From NCBI GenBank assembly GCA_019925095.2, contig CM034397.1, positions 3,615,763-3,679,762 of the forward strand: a stretch of 64,000 nt of DNA, in the 5' to 3' direction. This DNA is from Dendrolimus kikuchii (lineage: Eukaryota; Arthropoda; Insecta; Lepidoptera; Lasiocampidae). This document shows, piece by piece, positions 11,601-20,567 of this stretch. Every line of letters begins with the position of its first letter. Within the stretch, counting starts at the first letter, position 1. The notes beneath the pieces were generated by a model. It was not told the origin of the DNA and did no database searches. It worked only from the letters and a program-made list of their open reading frames with translations. Position numbers and translations under genes: made by a program.

Positions 11601-14397
11601 TAATTGTAACAGTATTTATGGCCAGACTAAGTATATGCATGTGTGTATCAAATACATGGCAGTGTGCGTGTATTGTTTTTTTATTGATTTAATTATTTTT
11701 TTATGCATAATTTAAAAAAATATTAGCATTCCTCGCTCCTTCTTCATGTTAACTATAAGTGTGCGGAATTTCATACTCCTGCGTCCGCGCAATTTTCGTA
11801 AAAAGGGGTATAAAGTTTTTGCTTCACTTATTATAAAAATGAATCGTAGAAATGTATGTACGCGTATAACTCGAGAACAACTTTGATGAAATTTTTTGTG
11901 TGTGTTTGAATGAGTCCCCGGATGGTTTAGATTCAAAATAGGAACCGGTAGGTGGCGCTGGGATCGGGTCCGAGATTTTTATTTTTTCAGGACAGGACAA
12001 TGTGATAATGCCTCTGGAAGTATATATTTATTAGTCTGTCTTTAATTACAAAACAAATGTGAAAACTTGGCTATTTATTTATATCTATATCTCAAATATC
12101 CATGTATGTATCAATTTGATATCCTTCCATTGTTATAAAATACCAATATTATATATAAAGTCTAGGTACAACCTAAACAAAGTGGGGGCCACAGCTAGTT
12201 GTAGCAATAAATTGTTTAGACCGATAAAATGACATGTTTTATAAAATCTATCTATAATACTATAAAATTCTAAACATGCTGTGTCTGTACTTTGAAGCCT
12301 TATAAAAAAAAAACAACTAGAATAGACTATATAAACGATGCAGAACACAATGCACGTTTTTTAGATTTCTTGTCTGTTTGTTTGGGATTCAAGTATAAAC
12401 TACTGGGCCGATTTCGATGCGGTTTTCTCTGATCGACAGCTAATTCTTAGCCTTAAACTCTGCGCTACTTTTTATCCTGGGAATCCCGCGGTAGTTTTTC
12501 TGGGAATGATTTAAAATGGCCAGATTATAAAAGATCGAATTCCTATGTGATTTTTTTACTGATCGATAGCAAATTTAATGTAATAAAATGTGTGACTTTT
12601 TTTTCCCGGGAATCCCAAGGGAACTTTTCCGGGAGTGGTTTGAAGTTGTTCGGATACATAAGAATTGGCTTATTCCGATACAGTTTTGATTAAAATGTTA
12701 GCTTACATTTTTTTTTTAATGCTGCGATATTTTGTGTTCCGGAAATCCCACGGGGATCTCAAATCAAGAGTGGACGAAGTCGCGGGCATATCCTAGTGTT
12801 TATATAATTTTTGTATATCTAATACTAATAATTATGTCAATGTTAGTCATTTTGTTTGTATGACTGTTATGATTTTTTTTTGCAGATGGTTGTAGCAAAT
12901 CTATTGCAGAGCCGACATCACAGGGTGATTCTTGTTTCTCCTGAGAGTACTCAAGAATTAGTTTTAACTAGAGAAGAAGTACATGCTGGTAAGTAACAAT
13001 TTACTCTGAAACTATGCATAATTATATTTTAGTTTTTTGCGATCTGTACGTCTTTGAAATTATTAAACATCCCAATGTTGGGCTTGGGCTTGCCTATTTT
13101 TAAAAGAAGATAGTATAATCGCACCACACTTGTCCAAAGGGACTTGGCGGGTTTGACACATCGATAATCTTGAAGTTCAAGTTTTATCAACATGTATTCT
13201 TTCACCTTTAGTAAGTGGTAATTATAATAATATGCAAATCAAGTGTGAAAAATTGCCTAAGCAATGTATGATTTCCAACTAGGGTTCAAACTCACGTCGT
13301 TCGATACGTGAGATTGAGACGCTAGTGCATTAGCCACTAAGCTACAACAGCTTTAGTTGATATAAAGTTATTACTGGCTTAGTCTGTGTTATTTAGCAAT
13401 CTAGTGGCACTATAATGTCAAACTGTCTTGGCAGCATAACTTTGCATATAATATGTTGACCCAGTAGTGCAGGGGTCACCAATTAGTTTCGCTCGGGGTC
13501 CGTTTTTATGAAATGAAATGACCATCGCGATCCGCACAACATTTTATAGAAAAAATATTTATTAAACAAAAGTAATTATGGAAATAACAAAGGTACTTTT
13601 TTATATATCAAGGAGAAAAATGACATTTTTTCGCGGTTCGCACAAAATGGGTCGGCGATCCCGGATGCGGACCGCGGTCCCCCATTTGGCGATCCCTATC
13701 ATAGAACAGGGGTCACCAATTAGTTTCGCTTGGGGTCCGTTTTAAGAAATGAAATGACCATCGCGATCCGCACAACATTTTATAGAAAAAAATCTTATTA
13801 AACAAATTTAATTATGGAAATAACAGGTATTTTTTTACATATCAATGAGAAAAATGACATTTTTTGCTGCGGACTATCTGTCTGAAGTTTGGAGTAAAAT
13901 TGATGCAAGCTATTGACATTAACTCCTGGAGGTATTCATCAGTAAGTCGAGATCAAAATTTATTCTTAATGAAGTTCATCTTCGAAAATGCTGCTTCATA
14001 AATATATGTTGACCCAAACAAAGTAAGAAGTTTCAAAGCTAATTTTTGTAGTTCTGGATATTTATTACCACGCACAATTTTTATCCAAAACTCTTCACTA
14101 GAAACTTCCGCATGTTTGTGTTTGAAAACTGTAGTGCAAGTTGCTGTGTTCTCGCGGTCCGCCCCAAATGGGCCGGCGGTCCGGTTGCGGACCGCGGTCC
14201 GCCATTTGGCGACCCCTGCAGTAGAGGATCGTTTATAATATATAATATTTAAAGCCAACCGTTCGATGTATGCAACACAATTACCCCTTGCAGGCGTAGA
14301 CATCGAATCGGCAATAGTGGCTGAGATAGTCCGGCTGCACTCCGACCACCTGTCCCTAATGGGCGAGTCGTTCTCCCCGCCCCGCTCGCCGCGCTGA
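5565..14397 (+). CDS. PPCS: Phosphopantothenate--cysteine ligase, complete six-exon gene
   Basis: Second enzyme of cytosolic coenzyme A synthesis; it joins 4'-phosphopantothenate to cysteine in a nucleotide-dependent reaction. Coding exons: 5565-5696, 7384-7612, 8691-8905, 9936-10121, 12886-12988 and 14294-14397. All have GT-AG borders and agreeing phases, giving 322 residues and a TGA stop, close to the roughly 310 of animal PPCS. Family motifs in order: TSGGT at 44-48 across the first junction; [10 protein letters not shown] at 57-66; AAAVSDFY at 179-186; HKMQS at 195-199; VPKML at 211-215; VSFKLETD at 229-236; VVANLLQSR at 256-264. The start chosen is the first ATG of exon 1, giving the usual short N-terminus. 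Introns 1-5 are loaded with mobile elements but the exons are clean. No frameshift or missing motif was seen. Confidence 0.95.
5865..6008 (+). pseudogene. RTE-A LINE C-terminal fragment in PPCS intron 1
   Basis: Reads as the tail of a non-LTR reverse transcriptase ORF ([19 protein letters not shown], then a [12 protein letters not shown] end), the same family as 48121-48475. Only about 45 codons remain. Confidence 0.7.
6255..6569 (-). mobile_element. 300-bp A-tailed retroposon (family F), copy a
   Basis: In its own orientation it runs from TTATCCGTGCAGG (at 6569) to CTGCAATAAAAAA (at 6255). The open frames across it recur in every copy, are never intact genes, and are discounted. It lies in PPCS intron 1. 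Confidence 0.8.
6777..7276 (+). repeat. 500-bp repeat, inverted partner of 51105-51609
   Basis: Nearly identical in reverse complement to 51105-51609. It contains a GC-rich imperfect hairpin (GATTACCGCC at 6811 against GGACGGTAATC near 6868) and, at 6906-7276, a segment bounded by inverted TTTTTCAACACACTTG motifs. Non-coding, in PPCS intron 1. Confidence 0.7.
7384..7612 (+). CDS. PPCS: PPCS exon 2
   Basis: Acceptor TTTCAG, donor GTAAGT, ends in phase 1. Carries the SGGT loop and [10 protein letters not shown], the best conserved nucleotide/substrate-binding part of the family. Confidence 0.93.
7827..8063 (+). mobile_element. MITE family M1, short form
   Basis: Terminal inverted repeats CGTTCCATTAG and CTCATGGAACG. 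Similar to 39831-40071 in the same orientation and to the longer M1 copies at 2.6 and 9.2 kb in reverse. Flanks TAGCG/TAGCC suggest a weak target duplication. In PPCS intron 2. Confidence 0.65.
8169..8488 (+). mobile_element. 300-bp retroposon (family F), copy b
   Basis: Full-length copy with the family 5' start (TTATCCATGCAGG) and an A-rich tail after GCAATAAAAT. In PPCS intron 2. Confidence 0.8.
8691..8905 (+). CDS. PPCS: PPCS exon 3
   Basis: Acceptor TTTTCTAG. The first two bases complete a Val codon from exon 2. Ends at Val192 with donor GTATGA. Contains the AAAVSDFY signature. Confidence 0.93.
9060..9120 (-). repeat. LINE 3'-end remnant
   Basis: Shares the block ending in GCGATCTCTTCCAGACAA with 15140-15195, 62145-62195 and, in the opposite orientation, 48012-48050. 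The block is A/T-tailed elsewhere and looks like the 3' end of one LINE family. Confidence 0.5.
9170..9538 (-). mobile_element. MITE family M1, long form, second copy
   Basis: Inverted ends around CTCACAACG: GTTCCAGAAGAAACTCACAA at the left, the complement of GTTGTGAGATTCTAAAAGAAC at the right. Matches 2572-2926. In PPCS intron 3. Confidence 0.65.
9936..10121 (+). CDS. PPCS: PPCS exon 4
   Basis: Acceptor TTCCGCAG, donor GTATGT, 62 whole codons. Carries HKMQS, VPKML and VSFKLETD. Confidence 0.93.
10348..11635 (-). mobile_element. maT-type (DD37D) mariner element, decayed
   Basis: A 1.29-kb element in PPCS intron 4 with terminal inverted repeats beginning TATACTTAGTC and continuing in similarity for about 40 bp (CATAAATA, TGT.ACAA), including the TA target dinucleotide. 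The size is normal for a complete Tc1/mariner insertion. It contains a transposase relic on the minus strand. Confidence 0.85.
10510..11490 (-). pseudogene. maT-type transposase pseudogene
   Basis: Minus-strand reading gives, in order: a short N-terminus with [15 protein letters not shown]; a helix-turn-helix region with [12 protein letters not shown]; the first catalytic Asp in LFTDENFF; the second in [13 protein letters not shown] near 10,780; and the third in [12 protein letters not shown] near 10,680. Exactly 37 residues separate the second and third Asp as I count them, the maT spacing rather than mariner DD34D. The pieces lie in different frames with at least one stop, so it cannot make an active transposase. 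Confidence 0.8.
11750..12010 (+). repeat. Repeat with CCGGATGGTTTAGATTC core, copy 1
   Basis: Shares the CCGGATGGTTTAGATTC ... GAACCGGTAGGTGG ... GGACA block with 47250-47477, where the element ends in a CTAG-T junction. Non-coding; possibly Helitron-derived. Confidence 0.45.
12190..12798 (+). repeat. CTAG-T ending repeat H1, copy 1
   Basis: Similar along its length to 33040-33617 (+) and 63430-63845 (-). Landmarks: CTACTGGGCCGATTTCGATG, repeated CCCGGGAATCCC-type motifs, then GACGAAGTCGCGGGCATAT and a terminal CCTAG followed by T. A CTAG end before T is the 3' signature of Helitrons; no 5' TC end was confirmed. In PPCS intron 4. Confidence 0.55.
12886..12988 (+). CDS. PPCS: PPCS exon 5
   Basis: Acceptor after a T tract (TTTTTTTTGCAG), donor GTAAGT, ends phase 1. 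Begins [10 protein letters not shown], the conserved segment after the KLETD strand. Confidence 0.92.
13080..13372 (-). mobile_element. tRNA-headed SINE
   Basis: On the minus strand the 5' part reads like a tRNA: an A-box-like TAGCTTAGTGG near 13350 and a B-box-like GTTTGAACCC near 13293. The body with GGCGGGTTTGACACATCG is shared with 41058-41240. This is the common lepidopteran SINE layout, a tRNA-like head plus a body. In PPCS intron 5. Confidence 0.6.
13470..14218 (-). mobile_element. hAT element derivatives, tandem and deleted
   Basis: The outer ends are CAGGGGTCACC at 13470 and the complement of GGCGACCCCTG at 14218. They are flanked by 8-bp near-identical duplications (CAGTAGTG / CAGTAGAG), as expected for hAT. 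A complete short copy appears to end near 13699 (GGCGATCCCT) and a second start, CAGGGGTCACC, lies at 13709, so two copies sit head to tail. Ends 75 bp before PPCS exon 6. Confidence 0.75.
13880..14150 (-). pseudogene. hAT transposase C-terminal fragment
   Basis: The minus strand encodes the hAT dimerisation-region signature: a [19 protein letters not shown] stretch followed by an [18 protein letters not shown] segment. Only the last 90 or so codons remain and they run into the inner TIR, so this is an internally deleted, non-autonomous copy. The same open frame continues by chance into the antisense of PPCS exon 6. Confidence 0.75.
14294..14397 (+). CDS. PPCS: PPCS exon 6 and stop
   Basis: Acceptor CCCCTTGCAG. 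Two bases finish the split Gly codon, then 33 residues and TGA at 14395-14397. The amphipathic [19 protein letters not shown] segment matches the family's C-terminal helix; the Pro/Ser/Arg tail is specific to this gene. Confidence 0.92.
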
Positions 14398-15093
14398 TTG
14401 TCGCGCGTCCGCCGACGACTGTACTTGACCACGGACTAGGCGGATCTTAAACAATTAGTGCTCGTGTACTCGTGCGATTATGTTATAGCACCCTATTACA
14501 TAGATGGCGCTGTTTCACTAAGCACAGATCTCTGCTTCAATACAAAGAGGCTACCAAATTGAAATTGTTTTTTATTCTAAAAATGCAATGTTAATTAGTT
14601 ATGTTTTTATATTTTAAGAAGACTACCATTTATTTCCCATATTGAAATATATGAATGATACCAAATCCCTATTGTGTTTTCGTACTCCGTGGATTAAGTA
14701 TAAAGCAACGTACACGCAGTCCTCGAGTTACATCGCTTCGCCTTAAGTCATTTTGAGATACGTCAAGTGATTTTTTTTGTCCCTATTCCTCAAAGATAAG
14801 TCTATTGTTCCGATTTACTTCTTACGAGAATCTCTTGACACGCTTGTCCTCTTCAATTGGGGGAGTACTCTGTATCTAATGACAGAGAGCGGGATATACT
14901 CCGCATGCTTTCGCTTCTTTTTGATTTTTAGTCGACAGTTTTAGGTTGTATTATTAATTTATTTTAAAGTTTTTTTTTAAACTTTCTTACGAATGAACCA
15001 TATTTTATGTAACAAATGGATATTTATTTATGCATAAACCAACCTTACGCAATATAACCCCTGGCTTTTGTATGAAAATTTATGAAAAAATTG

Positions 15094-15099
15094 AATAAA
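15094..15099 (+). terminator. Candidate PPCS polyadenylation signal
   Basis: AATAAA about 700 bp after the PPCS stop; I saw no earlier perfect AATAAA. A G/T-rich stretch is not obvious downstream, so this is tentative. Confidence 0.35.
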
Positions 15100-15139
15100 G
15101 TAGCAAGTTCTTTATTGCACACAAGAAAACAATTATTTA

Positions 15140-15400
15140 ACTAGTACGTCAGCGGTCTTTTCGCTGACAGCGATTTCTTCCAGACAATCTTCTCGAGATA
15201 ATTTTACATCTCTAATAGTGGGTCGGAATTCAGTGCGCATAGTTCAAAGAGATTTGCAAGAAACTCTCTGATGCCACCCGTGATCAGAAGGCTGGCTCAT
15301 ATTTCGCCCAACAAATAAGCATCGCCATACAGCGCGGCAATGCAGCCAGCGTTCTGGGCACGCTCCCATCTGGCAGCGATTTGTTACACAGTCTATAATC
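15140..15400. repeat. LINE 3' remnants (two families)
   Basis: 15140-15200 carries the GCGATTTCTTCCAGACAA block. 15271-15400 (+) reads [20 protein letters not shown] then [15 protein letters not shown], the conserved tail of a non-LTR ORF that recurs at 54058, 55757 and, in reverse, 63025-63180. Confidence 0.6.
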
Positions 15401-17030
15401 GCTTGTACTGTATATTAAATAACAAGTATATTAAGCGCATAGTTTAAAATATATATAATCTTGTATACAAATATATGTACATAAGATACATACACATTAC
15501 ACATACATAAATTACCGTTTACAAATTTAGGCAGGGATCTTTCAGGAGTTTATTAAAAGATGTAAGTGATTTTGCACTTCTGATGCTCATTGGTAATGCA
15601 TTCCACAACCTTACAGCCTTAAAATATGTATATCGAGTACCTAACATGCCGTAAGTGCGAGGACTGCCTGTAATTGCCTTTTCATACGTAGCAATAATTA
15701 ACTCTCTCTGGATTTTGCCTTCCTAATCAATGATCTCCACTAATAATTGTTCCAAGACATTCTCTATTGCTCTCTATCAAAATATTTTGATTACGTGAAT
15801 ACGTACCTTACACAATAGATGACACTATTTCATATTTATCGCAGAGTTTTAATCGCACGAGTAATTAATCTAACATTTAACGTGGGTGAGGGATTATGGA
15901 CCTTATTTATATGTGTGAAGAGATTATATTAATATGAAACTATGTGCCCCTTCTAGATGTTTTATGAACAGACTTTTGTATGTCGTTATATTCAATACCA
16001 GTCGGTCAATTACGATCTGTTTAAAAATCTACATCGTTCAAAATTGTTCCATGATGGTTAATCAATTTTAAGTAGTCACATGTTACTTAATAAAAAGTAA
16101 AGAAAAATGTATGAGATATATTAAATTTTACTTTGGTGTAGTAAGTGGCGTAAACTAAAGGCTTACGAAAAATTCAGTCATTACTATTTAAAGTTAATGG
16201 ACTATTTATTAACTGACTCTGAGTATGGTAAGTGCAATTAATATTTTACTATTATTTCACATTTTAATATTTAATATCAATTTTATTTTATATTTCATGC
16301 AAAAACATTTAATCGTTTTTAGACTGAAATTGGCCTGTTTTCATAATTGGCCGACTGCTTTTTTAAACTTATAATTATATAAATATATCAAAAAGATACA
16401 TATATGTATACATAAGCTTGTATGTGTAAGTATATAGAGCCATCTATCGGCTCGATATGTAAATAAACCAACAAAATGTTCAAATAGTATCTATCACACA
16501 AACTTCCAATAGGATTAAATAGTTTAATCATATAAATGATATCATATTACAAGTTAAATAAAAATCTAAATTAAATTTTAATTCAACCCTCATTATCAAA
16601 AGTCAAACAAGACTTTTTTAGATTTCTAGTCATATATGCAGACTTTATCGGTTGTTCCGTATTAAAATCTAGTAAGTGCTTTATAATCAGTTTTATAAGA
16701 GAGCGAAAAGCAAACCGAAGCATTTTCTGTAGTAATGGCTGTATATGAAGCAACCGATCAAGTAACCTTAGATATTACTTTTAAATTGTTTTATTGTATG
16801 AAAATATTCCACATGAAATTAGTGTTTTTATATTTAAACTGCAATTGAAAATAATAAAATAGGTACATGTAAGAATATTAAGTTAGAGAATTCTCGAAAA
16901 ATGATCTTGAATTACAAAACATAGTTATGTACATTATAATGCTTTTAAAGTGTTGTTTAAACGACTGGATACCCACCCCTAGGACAATTTTATATATTTG
17001 GATTGGATATATAATAACGTGGTTTACTTA
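15401..17030. other. Intergenic, nothing recognised
   Basis: AT-rich, with frequent stops on all frames. No exon-like segment, A-tailed repeat or inverted ends recognised. Confidence 0.4.
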
Positions 17031-18445
17031 GGGCCGCTTGCATAACATATCCAAAAATTGAGTGAAGAGACACTAAACACATTTAACACCCTTAAATACA
17101 ATTAACGTCTTGCACAACGCAAAATTTGTCGCTAAATATGTTTAAAGAACTGTCAAAGTTAATCACCCAAAATAGGCTGTTTAACTGCCCTGAACGCATT
17201 TAGGCACAATAGAACTCCGAGATGTTATTGGATTTTATTATTTGAAGTTAGTTAACTTACCACAGCGTTTGATACATATCTGATTTAATTTTTAAGATGA
17301 TGATGGATTTGGAATTCTTTGGTTTGAATTCTGATGATGACGAAGAAATTGTCGAATACATAAGTAGAAGTACATAGTGATATGGCAAGTTTTTACTCGG
17401 TCAGATTTATTTAACACTATCTGATGACTTTGCGCAAAGATTTGTACGAAGATGTGTAATTTCTAACCTAGATTTACATACCTGTTCCCAATACCTGCTT
17501 TTTGTGTAATGTCTTATTTTTTTGACATTTTTGTAAGTGCTAAATAGCCACTTTTACATACACCAGCTGGTGTACTTAATGACAAAGCAATATTATCCCA
17601 GTCTTTGCCATGCCCTTCTAGAGTATTCAATAGCTCTACTTTTTTTGGGTCTGAAAGGTAAATTTTATATAAGTATCCATCAAAAATATAATGGAATGTA
17701 ATACAATGGAAACTTATACTAACCTTCTAAAAGCATTTTGGCCTTGGAATGCAGTTTTTTGAGTTTGCTCTTTGCATTCCTGTAACAGCTAATTAGGTTT
17801 TCTGTGGTTTTAGTGTGCCCACATATATTGGGCATTAACAATTTCTGTTATTTTAGTCCAAGCTTTTTGCTTCTCGGCTTGCTTTACTAAATCAGTCTGT
17901 TTGCATTCGATAATATGATTGTAAAGCTTCATACTATTGAACAACAGTATCTGATCTTGTGCAGTAAAGTTAGAAGCACGCATTCTTACTCCTTTCAGCT
18001 TTTCAAGCTTATTCACAGATGTCATCTTAATTCACAGAATTAATATAAATTATAATGAATTTCCAAATATAATCACAACCGTGGTGTTTGAGCCGGAGAA
18101 ACGTAAACACAGATACACAGGTGACCGATATTTCGTATGACAAATTGACATTGACAGACAAAGTCCTTTTTACGCAAATAAAGACTCATCTTTACGCTAA
18201 CTTTCGTGTGTTTACTCGCAATAATCGAACGAAGCGTGAAACGGAACGCATGTAGTTGTTTTACCGACCGGCTAAGTACGTTTTACTAAATATCACGGGA
18301 GAGTGCCTTATGCAAGGCAACTTAAATGCATTTAGTTCTAAACGTATTTAGACTGTAAAATGAAATTAACTAATTTTTATTTAAAGACAATAAGAACAAA
18401 CTTAAGAAAATATTATATTAAAGACAATAGTTATGCAAGCGGCCC
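17031..18445 (-). mobile_element. PIF/Harbinger element with Myb/SANT-like gene
   Basis: Perfect 16-bp terminal inverted repeats GGGCCGCTTGCATAAC, with a TTA target duplication on both sides (17028-17030 and 18446-18448), the 3-bp TWA target of PIF/Harbinger. The element is 1,415 bp. It carries the accessory DNA-binding protein gene but no DDE transposase, so it would need a transposase from elsewhere. Perfect TIRs suggest fairly recent movement. Confidence 0.9.
17514..18025 (-). pseudogene. Harbinger-borne Myb/SANT-like DNA-binding gene, frameshifted
   Basis: Exon A runs from ATG at 18025 to 17724: MRASNFTAQDQILLFNSMKL, then YNHIIECKQTDLV and KAWTKITEIVNAQ, the trihelix/SANT-like pattern of Harbinger second ORFs. 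Near 17815 the frame shifts by one base, after which KTTENLISCYRNAKSKLKKL continues the family pattern. A donor GTTAGT at 17723 and an acceptor TTTCAG at 17651 join, in phase, to exon B (17650-17514: KKVELLNTLEGHGKDWDNIA, then LSTPAGVCKSGYLAL, stop). Apart from the one-base shift the gene looks whole. These proteins normally bind the TIRs and help the transposase enter the nucleus. Confidence 0.7.
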
Positions 18446-18448
18446 TTA

Positions 18449-19499
18449 ATCTTTTTTGTTTTAATTTGAAAATTCTTTTACGTCTATACACTTTTTGTAG
18501 TCCCATTTCTTCTATTTGACAACTGACTAAAGTGCATTGCGTTTTGTTCTTCCAAATTTATGGGGCAGCGGAATCTAGTCGATTGAACATGTTTTTTATA
18601 TTTATTTTAGTCTTTAATAATTTTGTTTGTTTTGTACTTATTTAAACCAATCGGATACATGTTTATAATTTTTATTGAAGTCATTTAAGGAAAGGTTTTA
18701 CCTTTGAACAAAACAACATATCATATACATATAGATATGCCATTTGGCAATACTGAAATGTTACTTACCCTTACCTTATATTACGTTTTGTGTTTTTACA
18801 GAGATGTGCAAAATATCTTATAAAAAGTAATAACCCAAATATGGAATACGTATTTTCAAAAATTTATACAAACAAAGTAAATTTAGACAATTACAAAAGG
18901 TTTCACGTCGTGGTAGATTTGGCATGCCAATGGTACGTTTGAAGTGAAAAAAAATAACTAGGGTAGCAGACCCGGGGCTCTGAGTCAGCAACTCTAAAAT
19001 CTACAGAATTTAATGCAAGTGATATTAAGTAATTTTACATTGATTTTAAGACTACTATTTGTTCTAACTGTTCAATTTCACGTTCCCCCAAGTGCCCTCA
19101 TTATTATTCCTCTAAAAAATAGCCTTGCAACTGGAGAAGAGCTTAATTACGCTCTGCTCGATTACTGACGTCGGAGGATTACAAAAAAAAATTCTTTTGA
19201 TTAATTTAGTATTAAAAATTACAATTAAACACTATTTCTACAATCAATAACTAGAGTTTAATTCGATGCTAGAATCTGAAGTACTTCTTGCAGCTCGTTG
19301 GTCAAGTCTGCTGGTCCTCGTGGTGTAGAATCAGCCCGCAGGTTTGGCAGTATGCTGCGATGACCATGTAGTTTCCGTCAGCGAATGTCATGCTGCCAAT
19401 AGGTATAACAGCTTGCTAAACAAGTGTTATACTTGGGGAATTCTTTTTATAGAAGGATATCTATTTATGGACTTTATTATCCTCCTTCTTGGGTTATGT
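18449..19499. other. Intergenic, nothing recognised
   Basis: AT-rich. Two overlapping short plus-strand frames near 19344-19606 have no family resemblance and lie antisense to the hAT relic. Confidence 0.4.
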
Positions 19500-20150
19500 T
19501 CCTCATTTCTGAGGGTCGCGAATTTTCCCCACTACCTTTTCTAGCACTATTTTTGGCCTTCGGTGACGATGACAATGATGCGTCTCTAGATCAATTGTGG
19601 TGTTAGCATTATCACTGTCTACAAATGACAAATCAGAATCATCAACAAACATATAGTTAAACTTAAAATTTTTCCTTTTTCCTCTTCTTGTTTTATTTAA
19701 ATAAAAAACAGCTTTCAACTTTTCGGACACCAACAGCTCCTTTTACATATTCCCTATTATCCTTTGGGAGCATGGTTGGATTACATTTTGGTAAAAAAGG
19801 AGAAGTTACTGATGCTGATATGTGATCTACTGCTTTTGGTTCCTCCAATTTAATAACTTCTAATAGCACACTACAATAAGTAGGGTTGTCCATTTCTGTA
19901 CTGCATAGATTTTTGGCAGAAGACATCGAGATATCCTTGTCTCAACTTCCGATTTCATGCAATAGTTTCTAAGTAGCTTACATGTTATGAAGAAATTGGA
20001 TTTCAAATTCTTTGAAAACTGCTAACCCAAGTTTCCGTAAATTTTCATTTAGGGTATGTTTTATTGCAAGTAGATTTTGAATAGATTTGTAGTATGAATT
20101 CCATCGTGTTGGACATGGCGAAGTATTATCCCAGTAGATTTAATGCACAT
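19500..20150 (-). pseudogene. hAT-like transposase remnant
   Basis: The minus strand reads SPCPTRWNSYYKSIQNLL near 20120-20070, the TRWNS motif typical of hAT/ZBED transposases. It is followed, after stops and frameshifts, by two shorter open pieces (19926-19693 and 19733-19503). No inverted termini were identified, so this is an old fragment. Confidence 0.6.
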
Positions 20151-20339
20151 CTCTATGTTTTCATATATACTTCTTTAAAATCATTCTTTTTATGAAATAA
20201 GAGTAAAAAGTTTTGAATAAGTAACGTGCTTATTTAATATTATTTTTGAATTAATCAGACTTTCTGATTTGGTATGAGTGTTATTTGTATTTTAATGTCC
20301 TGTATAAATTCTGATTTTTATGATAGTTATGTTTGTGAA

Positions 20340-20567
20340 CAGCTCCCGCTCTAGCGATTGTACCGCCCCTTAAAAATGCACATTTTGGAGGTTTTTTGTT
20401 AAAAAAAAATCAAAAACATACATATAATATAGACATTGTGAATGGGAAGTCGATATGTATCATTTTCAATCGATTGCTTATTTAACATGTCGATACTTTT
20501 CGTACATAGCTAAAATGACAATGTTGACATATGTCATTGTTGCTCGTCCATAGAGCGGGTGCTATGG
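20340..20567. mobile_element. Small MITE candidate
   Basis: Imperfect inverted ends: AGCTCCCGCTCTAGCGA at the left, complement of TCCATAGAGCGGGTGCT at the right (14 of 17 agree). Non-coding interior; superfamily unknown. Confidence 0.4.

Noticed and set aside
13953..14432. 159-codon minus-strand open frame
   Set aside because: Half is a hAT transposase relic and half is the antisense of PPCS exon 6; no single protein is implied.
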